Assembly (NCBI GenBank): GCA_030605085.1
Contig: JAUWBH010000031.1
Span: 1-41,890, forward strand
DNA length: 41,890 bases
DNA from: Promethearchaeota archaeon
GTDB lineage: Archaea > Asgardarchaeota > Lokiarchaeia > Sigynarchaeales > SOKP01
Direction of reading: 5' to 3'
Shown here: piece after piece, positions 25,341-32,933 of the stretch
Position numbering within the stretch: the stretch's first letter is position 1
Layout of the letters: each line of letters begins with the position of its first letter
Notes under the pieces: generated by a model
What the model was told of the DNA's origin: nothing
The model's input: the letters and a program-made list of their open reading frames with translations, nothing else
Database searches by the model: none
Position numbers and translations under genes: made by a program

Positions 25341-25354
25341 TTAAAAAAAGTAAA
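25341..25354 (+). promoter_or_regulatory. Shared 14-bp leader motif (copy 1)
   Basis: ttaaaaaaagtaaa occurs 9 nt before the ATG of UROD paralogue 1. It recurs at 27839-27852, directly abutting the ATG of the GGCT-like gene. The TTTAAA core just upstream could serve as a TATA box. Confidence 0.35.
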
Positions 25355-25363
25355 TTGTTTATT

Positions 25364-26536
25364 ATGGTCTTATCAAAACGAGAGCGAGTTATTCGAACCT
25401 TGGAACTTGAGGAACCGGATATGATTCCTATTCATTATCTTGGTTTCGAGAGAACTGGCATTTCATATCAATACTTTCGGGAGTCAGACGAATATGAAAA
25501 ATATAGAACATACATAGAGAACGATTTTTCAAAATTGAAATATCAATGGGCAGGAAGTATCACAGAACTGCGATTTTGGAACGTAGATTGTCATGCTATG
25601 GATCCTTGGGGACTAAAAAAATTTAAGATAAAAGCAGTTCCAGCACCCCCTGAATATCCTGAATGTGTTATATCTACTAGGGATGGGAGAATTTGGAAGC
25701 TTGTAAAACAAGTTGAGACGGGATTGTCTTATCGGTGGTATGTAGATGGTTACTTTCGAACGCCAGAAATATTGCATTCTTATTGGGATAAATATGGCAA
25801 ACCTTCTGAGTTGATTAACGATAAAATGAATTATACGCCCCAGATTTGGGAAAGTTATGTGAAAAGCCTTGAACCTTATTTTTATCCGATGGCTTTTTTA
25901 CTTATGGCTCTGCATGAAACGCTCTTTGAAGGAATGACCATACCTCGAGTGGCATATTATATGCGTAAAAATCCTCAATTCATTCACGAGGTAATGACTG
26001 AATTCAATAAAGTGAATTTAGAACTCATTAAGCGATTATCTGAGGCAGGAGTCGATATTATTTTTTATTTTGACGATCTAGGGTATAAAGGGCGTTCAAT
26101 TTTTTCCATTGATAATTTTCGAGAGTTTATTCTCCCTTACTATAAGCAGATATATGAAGCATGTAAAAAGAATGGAATGTTCGTTCTTCAGCATTCTTGT
26201 GGGTATATCGATAAACTTTTACCTTATATGGTGGATGCGGGATTAAATGGTATTGAAGCGTTGGAACCGGCAGCCGGAGTCGATTTAGCGCACTTAAAAA
26301 AAACTCTTGGAGATCGCCTAGCTTTTATGGGAGGTGTTGACGCTTCCAATTTGCTTAATTTTGGCACCCCAAAAGATGTTGAAGAAGAAGTGAAAAGATG
26401 CATTAAGGCAGCTGCTCAAGGGGGTGGATACTTTGCTGGACCAAGTCATAACATCCTAAACGCACCATGGGAAAATATTTTAGCATTAAGAGCAACTATT
26501 GAAAAGTATCGAAAATATCCGTTGAATTTAGCGTGA
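25364..26536 (+). CDS. UROD-family corrinoid methyltransferase, paralogue 1
   Basis: This 390-residue TIM-barrel protein of the uroporphyrinogen decarboxylase superfamily is the type used as corrinoid-dependent methyltransferase (MtaA/MtbA/CmuA relatives), not heme synthesis. The zinc-ligand His277-Ser-Cys279 motif (LQHSCGYIDKLLPYM) is present. The third ligand region reads AGPSHNILNAPWEN (Ser361-His362) instead of a GC motif. LEPAAGVDLAHLKKTLGDR and FMGGVDASN are barrel-end signatures. The start is ATG 25364 (MVLSKRERVIRTLE), matching both paralogues; a TTG nine bases upstream is less likely. It heads a same-strand row with genes at 26631, 27853 and 28257 and faces the corrinoid gene. The methyl substrate is unknown. 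Confidence 0.88.
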   Translation: MVLSKRERVIRTLELEEPDMIPIHYLGFERTGISYQYFRESDEYEKYRTYIENDFSKLKYQWAGSITELRFWNVDCHAMDPWGLKKFKIKAVPAPPEYPECVISTRDGRIWKLVKQVETGLSYRWYVDGYFRTPEILHSYWDKYGKPSELINDKMNYTPQIWESYVKSLEPYFYPMAFLLMALHETLFEGMTIPRVAYYMRKNPQFIHEVMTEFNKVNLELIKRLSEAGVDIIFYFDDLGYKGRSIFSIDNFREFILPYYKQIYEACKKNGMFVLQHSCGYIDKLLPYMVDAGLNGIEALEPAAGVDLAHLKKTLGDRLAFMGGVDASNLLNFGTPKDVEEEVKRCIKAAAQGGGYFAGPSHNILNAPWENILALRATIEKYRKYPLNLA

Positions 26537-26600
26537 CATTTAATCATTTACTTTTCTGAGAATGTAAATCTTAAATTTAAATTTTGAAAATTATTGAAAT

Positions 26601-26613
26601 TTTTTTAAACAAA
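26601..26613 (+). promoter_or_regulatory. Putative TATA box of UROD paralogue 2
   Basis: ttttttaaacaaa lies about 25 nt before the ATG at 26631. The same string precedes paralogue 3 at 28226. The spacing fits an archaeal promoter with a leaderless or very short-leader transcript. Confidence 0.4.
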
Positions 26614-26630
26614 CAATTAATTTCTTTATT

Positions 26631-27782
26631 ATGACATTATCAAAAAGGGAACGCGTATTTCGAACCTTAGAACTTGAGGAGTCAGATATGGTACCTATCC
26701 AAAATATGGGCTTCGAGCCTACTGGTAAAATATTTCAAGAATTCATGGAATCTGAGGAAAAAAAATGGAGCACCACATGGGTAAAAGTTTACAAAAAGAA
26801 ATATTGGATTACAGAACAGCGATTCTGGAATGTTGATGTTCAGTATATGGATCCCTTTGGCGCTAAAATAAAATATCATCCTAAAAAAGCACCACCAGAA
26901 TTCCCTGATTGTCGTATTAACCCCTTGAATGGAAAAATATCAAGAATTGTGAAACAAATAGAAACTGGTTTGGATTATTCGTGGTATATAGACGGGTATT
27001 TCACTACGCCAGAAATATTACATTCTTATTGGGATAGATATGGAAGACCTTCGGAATTAATAAAAGATAAAATAAATTATTCCCCTCAAGTTTGGGAAAG
27101 ATTTGTAGAAGATCTCGCGCCATATTTTTATCCTATGGCTACGTTACCTATTGCAGCCCATGAAGCTTTATTTGAAGGAATGACGATCAGCCGGGTGGCC
27201 TATTACATGCGAAAAAATCCCCAATTTATCCATGAAGTGATGAGTGAATATACTAAAGTTAACCTCGAAATTGTCAAGAGGTTTGGAGAGGCAGGAGTTG
27301 ATATAGCGTTCATGTTTGACGACTTAGGATATAAAGGACAAACAATCTTCTCTCTTGAAAATTTACGGGAATTCATTCTCCCTTACTATAAAAAAATATA
27401 TCAAACATGCAAGAAAAACGGGATGTTTATCGTTCAGCATTCTTGTGGTAAGATCGATGAATTTTTACCAGACATGGTTGATGCGGGATTAAATGATATC
27501 CAAGCGTTGGAACCGGCAGCCGGAGTAGACTTAGCACATTTAAAAAAAACTCTTGGAGATCGCGTAGCTTTTATGGGAGGTATTGACGCTTCCAATGTGC
27601 TTAACTTTGGTACCCCAAGAGATGTTGAAGAAGAAGTAAGGAGATGTTTTAAGGCAGCTGCTCACGGAGGGGGCTATTTTGCAGGACCAAGCCACAACAT
27701 ATTAAACATGCCGTGGGAAAATGTTTTAGCACTAAGGGCGGCTATTGAAAAATACCGTAAATATCCCTTAAATTTAAATTAA
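26631..27782 (+). CDS. UROD-family corrinoid methyltransferase, paralogue 2
   Basis: This 383-residue paralogue of the proteins at 25364 and 28257 starts with the shared MTLSKRERVFRTLELEE and ends with KYRKYPLNLN. The HSCGKIDEFLP zinc-type motif and the AGPSHNILNMPWEN loop are both present. The barrel core (VGEAGVDIAFMFDDLGYKG-like region, FSLENLREFILPYYKK) is close to its neighbours. The N-terminal stretch at about 30-75 (MESEEKKWSTTWVKVYKKKY) differs strongly and is shorter than in paralogue 1. The last 80 residues are nearly invariant. It has its own TATA-like box, so it is probably transcribed separately. It may use a different methyl donor with the same corrinoid partner. Confidence 0.88.
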   Translation: MTLSKRERVFRTLELEESDMVPIQNMGFEPTGKIFQEFMESEEKKWSTTWVKVYKKKYWITEQRFWNVDVQYMDPFGAKIKYHPKKAPPEFPDCRINPLNGKISRIVKQIETGLDYSWYIDGYFTTPEILHSYWDRYGRPSELIKDKINYSPQVWERFVEDLAPYFYPMATLPIAAHEALFEGMTISRVAYYMRKNPQFIHEVMSEYTKVNLEIVKRFGEAGVDIAFMFDDLGYKGQTIFSLENLREFILPYYKKIYQTCKKNGMFIVQHSCGKIDEFLPDMVDAGLNDIQALEPAAGVDLAHLKKTLGDRVAFMGGIDASNVLNFGTPRDVEEEVRRCFKAAAHGGGYFAGPSHNILNMPWENVLALRAAIEKYRKYPLNLN

Positions 27783-27838
27783 AATTATAAAATTAATTAT
27801 TAAATCTACTGTCTCAACTTTTTATCATTATTATTGGA

Positions 27839-27852
27839 TTAAAAAAAGTAAA
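27839..27852 (+). promoter_or_regulatory. Shared 14-bp leader motif (copy 2)
   Basis: Identical to 25341-25354 and ending exactly at the ATG of the GGCT-like gene. The position is consistent with a purine-rich leader or a translation-start element. Confidence 0.35.
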
Positions 27853-28197
27853 ATGCAAAAATTTAATAGACTCTTTGTCTATGGTACATTACAACATGGA
27901 CAAGATAGAAATATTATCCTCCAAGATTTACGTTATGAAAAAGCTATTTTACCTGGGTATAGGAAAGTTCTTCCCCCCTCATTAGGATTTCCGTTTATCA
28001 TTCGGGACGAAGCCTCTGAAGTGAAAGGTGAAGTTTATTATGGCTTAGAAGAAGATTTATTCAAAAAAATCGATGTTATTGAAAGAGAAGGTTCTTTATA
28101 TCATAGAATTTTGGTTAAAGTAGAAACGACAAAAGGAGAGGAAATAGAGTCTTTTGTCTACTATCCTGATAAAAGTCTTATCAATGCTTATTTATAA
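27853..28197 (+). CDS. Gamma-glutamylcyclotransferase-like (AIG2/GGCT) protein
   Basis: This 114-residue protein has the GGCT-fold substrate loop FVYGTLQHGQDRN (residues 8-20) and the PGYRKVLP and GFPFIIRDE strands. The central VKGEVYYGLEEDLFKKIDVIE carries the acidic residues expected for catalysis. RILVKVETTKGEEIESFVYYPD completes the barrel. Members cyclise gamma-glutamyl amines or act on related amides, but many are uncharacterised. The size is normal and the protein is complete. It is inserted between UROD paralogues 2 and 3 on the same strand, 70 bp after the former. A role in processing a gamma-glutamylated methylamine is possible but only inferred from position. Confidence 0.82.
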   Translation: MQKFNRLFVYGTLQHGQDRNIILQDLRYEKAILPGYRKVLPPSLGFPFIIRDEASEVKGEVYYGLEEDLFKKIDVIEREGSLYHRILVKVETTKGEEIESFVYYPDKSLINAYL

Positions 28198-28225
28198 TTA
28201 TTGAACGATTTTTTTGGGCAGAAAA

Positions 28226-28238
28226 TTTTTTAAACAAA
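28226..28238 (+). promoter_or_regulatory. Putative TATA box of UROD paralogue 3
   Basis: ttttttaaacaaa recurs here about 25 nt before ATG 28257, as before paralogue 2. The shared box suggests promoter duplication along with the gene. Confidence 0.4.
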
Positions 28239-28256
28239 TAAAATAAATTTAAAATT

Positions 28257-29414
28257 ATGGTTTTATCAAAGCGTGAACGCGTTATTCGAACTTTAGAACT
28301 TGATGACGAACCTGACATGGTTCCTATTCACAATTTTGGATTCGAACGAACGGGTACATCTTATCAAAACTTTCTTAAATCTGAGGAAAAGAGAGCCCTT
28401 GAAACTAAAGTAAAAAACACATTTCAAAAAAGGACATATGATATTACAGAGCAGCGATTTTGGAATGCTGATTGCCACAATGTAAACCCCTTTAACATCC
28501 TAAAGCTTTACATAAAAAAGTCACCTCCAGAATATCCTTATCATGCGATTGATGTATTTTCTGGTAGATTATTTAAGCTTGTGAAACAAGTTGATACCGA
28601 CCTCTCATATCATTGGTATATTGACGGATATTTTAAAACACCAGAAGTACTACTTTCTTATTGGGATAAGTATGGTAAGCCTTCAGAAATCGTAAGCAAT
28701 AGAGCTAGAATTTCAAAGCAAGCCTGGGATGCTTATGTAGAATCGGTTTCACCATATTTTGTTCCAATGCTAGATTTACCAATCGCATTGCACGAAAATA
28801 TGTTTGAAGGAATGACGATTACTAAGGCAGCGTATTACATGAGAAAAAATCCTCAATTCATTCATGAAATCATGAAAGATTTTACTAAAGCCAATGTAGA
28901 AATAATTAAGCAATATGGAGAGATTGGGGTTGATATAGTGTTTTACTACGATGATTTAGGGTATAAGGGGCGGTCTATTTTTTCTATTAAAAACTTTCGT
29001 GAATTTATCTTACCTTATTACAAAGAGATGTATCAAACAAGTAAAAAGCTGGGAATGTTTATCGTCCAGCATTCGTGTGGATATATAGATAAACTCTTAC
29101 CATATATGGTAGATGCCGGGCTTAACGGTATTCAAGCACTTGAACCCGCGGCTCATGTCGACTTAGCTCATTTAAAGAAAACCCTTGGAGATCGCATAGC
29201 TTTTATGGGCGGCATAGATGCTTCTAATGTGCTTAATTTTGGTACTCCAAAAGATGTGGAAGAAGAAGTAAAGAGATGTATTAAAGCGGCTGCATCAGGA
29301 GGAGGATATTTTGCCGGACCAAGCCATAACATTTTAAACATGCCGTGGGAAAATGTTTTGGCATTGCGAGCGGCAATCGAAAAATATCGGAAGTATCCAT
29401 TGAATTTAGCATAA
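28257..29414 (+). CDS. UROD-family corrinoid methyltransferase, paralogue 3
   Basis: This 385-residue protein is the third tandem paralogue (MVLSKRERVIRTLELDDE start, KYRKYPLNLA end). The IVQHSCGYIDKLLPYM and AGPSHNILNMPWEN motifs match the others, and FYYDDLGYKGRSIFSIKNF is the core barrel segment. The region about 32-80 (LKSEEKRALETKVKNTFQKR) is its most distinct part. It ends 7 bp before the stop of the oppositely oriented hydrolase at 29422. The C-terminal 80 residues are close to identical to the other two and to the relic at 30446, suggesting recent duplication or gene conversion. Its methyl substrate is unknown. Confidence 0.88.
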   Translation: MVLSKRERVIRTLELDDEPDMVPIHNFGFERTGTSYQNFLKSEEKRALETKVKNTFQKRTYDITEQRFWNADCHNVNPFNILKLYIKKSPPEYPYHAIDVFSGRLFKLVKQVDTDLSYHWYIDGYFKTPEVLLSYWDKYGKPSEIVSNRARISKQAWDAYVESVSPYFVPMLDLPIALHENMFEGMTITKAAYYMRKNPQFIHEIMKDFTKANVEIIKQYGEIGVDIVFYYDDLGYKGRSIFSIKNFREFILPYYKEMYQTSKKLGMFIVQHSCGYIDKLLPYMVDAGLNGIQALEPAAHVDLAHLKKTLGDRIAFMGGIDASNVLNFGTPKDVEEEVKRCIKAAASGGGYFAGPSHNILNMPWENVLALRAAIEKYRKYPLNLA

Positions 29415-29421
29415 CATTATA

Positions 29422-30333
29422 TCATTCAATTAACGGAACCGTTTTAGCTTTATCTGCATTTGCAGCAATCGCATCTATTATTCGTGGCCAAGCTTCTGGT
29501 GGTAATTCGTGTCCCATGTCTTCAATGATTAACAATTCTGCACCAGGTATAGATTCTGCGGTATCTTTTCCACCTTCAAGCGGAACAAGTGGATCATCTC
29601 CACCATGAATTAATAGTGTAGGAATATTCACCGAAGCAAGTTTGGTCTTCCGACTCCCACTTGCTAAACCTGCTATAAGCTGCCGTGCTACTCCTTCTGG
29701 ATAGAAACTACGATCATATGCTATAGCAGCTCTTTCTCGTACTTTTTCTTCATCAAACAAAAACCCGGAGCCATTTAAAACGTGCTCAAGGTTTACCGAA
29801 TATTCAATATAAGCATCTCGCTCCTCTGGTATGGGCGTCATCAAAATTTTCATTGCTTTTGGCTTTGGCTGTGGAAGATCAGACCTTCCAGTTGTTGACA
29901 TGATTGAAGTTAGACTCAAAACTCTGGAAGGATATTTGATTGCCATTTCCTGTACAATACTTCCGCCCATTGAAAGACCACAAATGTGAGTTTTATCAAT
30001 ATTTAAAGCATCTAAAAGACCTATAGCATCATCGGCCATATCCTCCATCTTATATGGTGCTTGAACCTCCTTCCCTCTTCTCAATAAATCAATCGCTTTC
30101 ACTATATCCTTACCATGAGGGACACCAGCTTCTTCAAATTTAGTTGAGAGTCCAACATCTCGGTTATCAAATCTAATTACATAGAATCCCTTCTCTACAA
30201 GTTTTTCACAGAATTCTTCTTCCCAACCTATCATCTGATCACCAAGCCCCATTACCAAAAGTAATGGCTTTGATGAAGGATCTCCAAATGTCTCATACTC
30301 AATCTCGATATTATTTGCTTTAACTTTAGCCAT
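29422..30333 (-). CDS. Alpha/beta hydrolase (RdmC-like esterase)
   Basis: This 303-residue hydrolase has the oxyanion region LLLVMGLGDQMIGWEEEF, then RFDNRDVGLST near 54-64, the nucleophile Ser121 in GLSMGGSIVQEM, the acid in LLIHGGDDPLVP and the His in EDMGHELPPEAWP. The order and spacing match the aclacinomycin-methylesterase-like group of soluble esterases. No signal peptide is present. Start MAKVKANNIEIEYE fits the first strand. It converges with UROD paralogue 3, with 7 bp between stops. Its 5' side faces a 29-bp repeat that also flanks the TIR gene. The natural substrate is unknown; an ester or lactone in the same catabolic route is plausible. Confidence 0.88.
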   Translation of the reverse strand: MAKVKANNIEIEYETFGDPSSKPLLLVMGLGDQMIGWEEEFCEKLVEKGFYVIRFDNRDVGLSTKFEEAGVPHGKDIVKAIDLLRRGKEVQAPYKMEDMADDAIGLLDALNIDKTHICGLSMGGSIVQEMAIKYPSRVLSLTSIMSTTGRSDLPQPKPKAMKILMTPIPEERDAYIEYSVNLEHVLNGSGFLFDEEKVRERAAIAYDRSFYPEGVARQLIAGLASGSRKTKLASVNIPTLLIHGGDDPLVPLEGGKDTAESIPGAELLIIEDMGHELPPEAWPRIIDAIAANADKAKTVPLIE

Positions 30334-30417
30334 TTTTATTAACCTTTAAAATATTTATGATTTAGTTGGAATTTTTTTTTGTTAGATTGTTATTAAGATA
30401 TTTGTGTTTATAAAATT

Positions 30418-30446
30418 AACTTAAATCTATTGCAATATAATCAAAG
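30418..30446 (+). repeat. 29-bp direct repeat, left copy
   Basis: The sequence aacttaaatctattgcaat, followed by ataatcaaag, is identical to 31565-31593. It ends exactly where the UROD relic begins. Confidence 0.92.
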
Positions 30447-30544
30447 GATATTTTGGAGGACCAAGCCATAACATTTTAAACATGCCATGGGAAAATATAT
30501 TAGCCTTAAGAGCAGCTATTGAAAAATATCGAAAATATCCTTAG
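30446..30544 (+). pseudogene. UROD-family methyltransferase 3'-end relic (fourth copy)
   Basis: Thirty-two codons, GYFGGPSHNILNMPWEN, then ILALRAAIEKYRKYP, end at TAG. They match the last part of the three UROD paralogues almost perfectly, with only the final four codons lost to the stop. Everything upstream is cut off at the 29-bp repeat. Confidence 0.9.
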
Positions 30545-30569
30545 CAATTGTCTTGAAAGATAATTACGA

Positions 30570-30655
30570 TTGGTTTAAACGCTAGCCAAACCTTGCTCGC
30601 TTCGTTCCTTTCAGTCTAGCTACACTTCACTCAGCGCGACAGAACCGTGTGAATT
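30570..30655. other. GC-rich patch with pairing potential
   Basis: This 86-bp patch is clearly richer in G+C than all surrounding DNA. It has ggttt/aaacc arms around a gctagc core (30572-30592) and ttcactc/gtgtgaa arms (30626-30632 with 30647-30653). It is not coding in any long frame. It could be a small structured RNA or foreign DNA. It ends about 160 bp before the TIR gene. Confidence 0.35.
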
Positions 30656-30815
30656 TATTCAATAAAATATAAAATGTTACGGAAATTAATATTTAATTAC
30701 TAATTACTAAAAAATTAAAATTTTAAAAGATAGCAAATTATTTTTGTGGAATCAAAAAATAAATATTGAAATATTTCGTGATAAATAACCTATAGGCCTA
30801 ATTTGATTGATTTTT

Positions 30816-31511
30816 ATGTCAAACGATTTAACAAAAAAAGATCTACTGGTTTTCGTTAGCTACACAATTAAAGACGCAAATTTGTTTAGAATCAGCGAGA
30901 TTGCTGAAACTTTAACTAATTACGAAGAGATCGGCGATGTACTTTATTGCGAAGAAGATACGAGAGACAATTTTATCCAGTATATGAATAAATATATAGG
31001 CGAATGCGATGTAATGATCTTGTTCTGCTCACCTAATTCTCTGAAATCGGAATTCGTACAGGACGAATGGATGGCTGCTCGCGCTATGAAAAAGCCTATT
31101 ATTCCTGTGTATATTAAAGAGACGCATATCCCCCCCCTTTTGAGAGCAAGGATAGGTTTTGAGTTTGATACTTTTGACTTTCAAAAAAATGTCCAAGGAC
31201 TCTACGATCTAATATTGAAGAAAATTCAACCCATTCAAGATTTAGAAGCAAGAAAAAGCGTTCAAGTGTCGTCAAGTTCTACAATTAAAAATAAATACGA
31301 TTTTCTCGTTAATTTAGGCAACAAATATTTTAATTCCAAACAATATCAAGAAGCTTTAAGTAATTACCAACAAGCTCGTAAAGTTAGTGAAGATTTATAC
31401 GACATAAATTTAACGATTGAAATTGACGACCTAATAACACAAACAGAAAATTTAATAAAGATAGAACAAGAAGCAAAGGAAAAACGAGAGAGAGAATACT
31501 ACTTCCCCTGA
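30816..31511 (+). CDS. TIR-domain protein with helical (TPR-like) tail
   Basis: This 231-residue protein has an N-terminal TIR domain (about 8-140): LLVFVSYTIKDANLF is the box-1-like strand, DVMILFCSPNSLKSEF the core strand, and VQDEWMAARAMKKPIIPVYI contains Glu84, at the place of the catalytic glutamate of NAD-cleaving TIR domains. The C-terminal part (about 155-225: NLGNKYFNSKQYQEALSNYQ, then a charged coiled helix) looks like one TPR pair plus a coil for self-association. Such soluble TIR proteins act in prokaryotic antiviral or signalling systems by NAD hydrolysis or cyclisation. No sensor or effector gene adjoins it. The start is ATG 30816 rather than the TTG at 30807. The whole gene lies between two 29-bp direct repeats. 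Confidence 0.85.
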   Translation: MSNDLTKKDLLVFVSYTIKDANLFRISEIAETLTNYEEIGDVLYCEEDTRDNFIQYMNKYIGECDVMILFCSPNSLKSEFVQDEWMAARAMKKPIIPVYIKETHIPPLLRARIGFEFDTFDFQKNVQGLYDLILKKIQPIQDLEARKSVQVSSSSTIKNKYDFLVNLGNKYFNSKQYQEALSNYQQARKVSEDLYDINLTIEIDDLITQTENLIKIEQEAKEKREREYYFP

Positions 31512-31564
31512 GAATTTAATCTCTATTTTTGTACCACCTATTTGATCTTTTCCAAAAAAAATTT

Positions 31565-31593
31565 AACTTAAATCTATTGCAATATAATCAAAG
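31565..31593 (+). repeat. 29-bp direct repeat, right copy
   Basis: Identical to 30418-30446. It lies 53 bp after the TIR stop. The flanking T/A-rich bases also match loosely, extending the similarity by a few bases to the left. Confidence 0.92.
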
Positions 31594-31613
31594 ACTCTCT
31601 ATTAAACTGAAAT

Positions 31614-31633
31614 AAAAAAATTGAAAAAAAAAA
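31614..31633 (-). terminator. Double T-tract terminator of Fe-S paralogue B
   Basis: On the minus strand, T10 then T7 runs lie 5-25 nt past the stop at 31639. Confidence 0.4.
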
Positions 31634-31638
31634 GTTTT

Positions 31639-32778
31639 TTAATTTTTATGTGGCGGGACCATTCTCACAATTCTTTGGCCTTCAATTAAAGATATGGCGT
31701 TTTCGGGACATAAATACGCACACACGCCGCATCCGACACAAAATTCTTCTATTCTTTCCGCTTTATCGTCATCGTTTAATTGAATTGCTTTATTATAACA
31801 TTTTTCGACGCAAGTACCACATCCTACGCATAAATCTTGATCAATGCTAGCTAAGTAGTTTGTTGCATTAGCTACTGGAAAAATTAAACAATCTCTCGCG
31901 GTTAAACAACAACAACTGCAGCAATTACAAATAGCTACCTCATCTTTGCTAGTATCGCTGTGTAAATGATATGCCTTGTGAACTAATCCCGCATCTTCAA
32001 TTCGTTTTAAAATTTTTAGCGCTTCTTCTTTAGATACTAATTTAGAAAAACCATGGTTGGATGTATGACGCGCACTTTTACCGAGAGTAAAGCAACTTGG
32101 CGTAAGCTCAATTTGTTTACACGGATCTCCTAAAAATTCTTTATGCTGTCGACAATAACAATGACCTACTGCAATATCATCAAATTTATTAATCAATTCT
32201 TCGACTTTTTGGGTGGGGATAATTTTTTCTTTTGGAGCTTCTACTTCTTCATCAATAATGATATTAAGTTCTTTTCCAGTTTCTTTATTTTTTAATATTG
32301 GAACGGTTCGATCGATTGGTGGCATGTTTTTCATTCCAGAGATAAATCGGTCGTAATTCTTTTGAATAAGACTTTCTGCTTCTTCGTGTAATTTATAAAA
32401 TAAGTCTGATATCTTCATATTTTCCTCTGTTTTTTCAAGGTCTTGCATAAAAGTATATTCAAATTGTCTACCAATCGGTAATAATCGATAAACCATTACT
32501 CCTTGGCGATTTGGTTGATTAAAAAGTACGCCTTTTTTTGCCAAGGCATCCGCTTTTTTTAAAATTTCTTCTTCAGTCAGTCCACTGCTTTCTTTCAATT
32601 GTTCCATGGTTTGAGAAATATTTTTCCTAAACGCCATTACTAAATCTAAGTTTCCTTCTGCGATAGAATGTTTTAATATGTCCAATAATATGTCAGATAC
32701 GGGATATGGAAATCCCCCTGGCACTTTATTTAAGATATTAGCTGCTTTTTTATATTTATTTTTTATAGCCTCAGACAT
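31639..32778 (-). CDS. Winged-helix/Fe-S protein, paralogue B
   Basis: This 379-residue paralogue of the proteins at 23265 and 36186 has a winged-helix-like N-terminus (about 28-105: LVMAFRKNISQTMEQLKESS, then GLTEEEILKKADALAKKG). The first cysteine set is C207, C209, C220, C229 (HCYCRQHKEFLGDPC). The block C284-N-C-C-S-C-C-C291 follows, then the dicluster ferredoxin (LCVGCGTCVEKCYN, FCVGCGVCAYLCPEN). The first cluster's last motif is CY rather than CP. It is closer to paralogue C than to A. It is a single gene, divergent from the enoyl-CoA hydratase at 32934, which suggests a partner in acyl-CoA or corrinoid redox chemistry. A regulator of the divergent gene is the alternative. Neither is proven. 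Confidence 0.75.
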   Translation of the reverse strand: MSEAIKNKYKKAANILNKVPGGFPYPVSDILLDILKHSIAEGNLDLVMAFRKNISQTMEQLKESSGLTEEEILKKADALAKKGVLFNQPNRQGVMVYRLLPIGRQFEYTFMQDLEKTEENMKISDLFYKLHEEAESLIQKNYDRFISGMKNMPPIDRTVPILKNKETGKELNIIIDEEVEAPKEKIIPTQKVEELINKFDDIAVGHCYCRQHKEFLGDPCKQIELTPSCFTLGKSARHTSNHGFSKLVSKEEALKILKRIEDAGLVHKAYHLHSDTSKDEVAICNCCSCCCLTARDCLIFPVANATNYLASIDQDLCVGCGTCVEKCYNKAIQLNDDDKAERIEEFCVGCGVCAYLCPENAISLIEGQRIVRMVPPHKN

Positions 32779-32933
32779 TTTTATTCAAGGAATTTTTTGA
32801 TTTAAGAAAAATTAAAACTTTAATTATGAGAAATGAATATAAAAAATTATTTAGATTTAATGATTAAAAAATCTAATTTAAATTGTTATTAATTTAAACC
32901 TATTAGAAATTAAATAAGAAAAGGTGTTATGAA

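Noticed and set aside
25355..25363. TTG as the start of UROD paralogue 1
   Set aside because: Alignment with the two paralogues, which start at MVLSKRERV or MTLSKRERV, favours the ATG at 25364.
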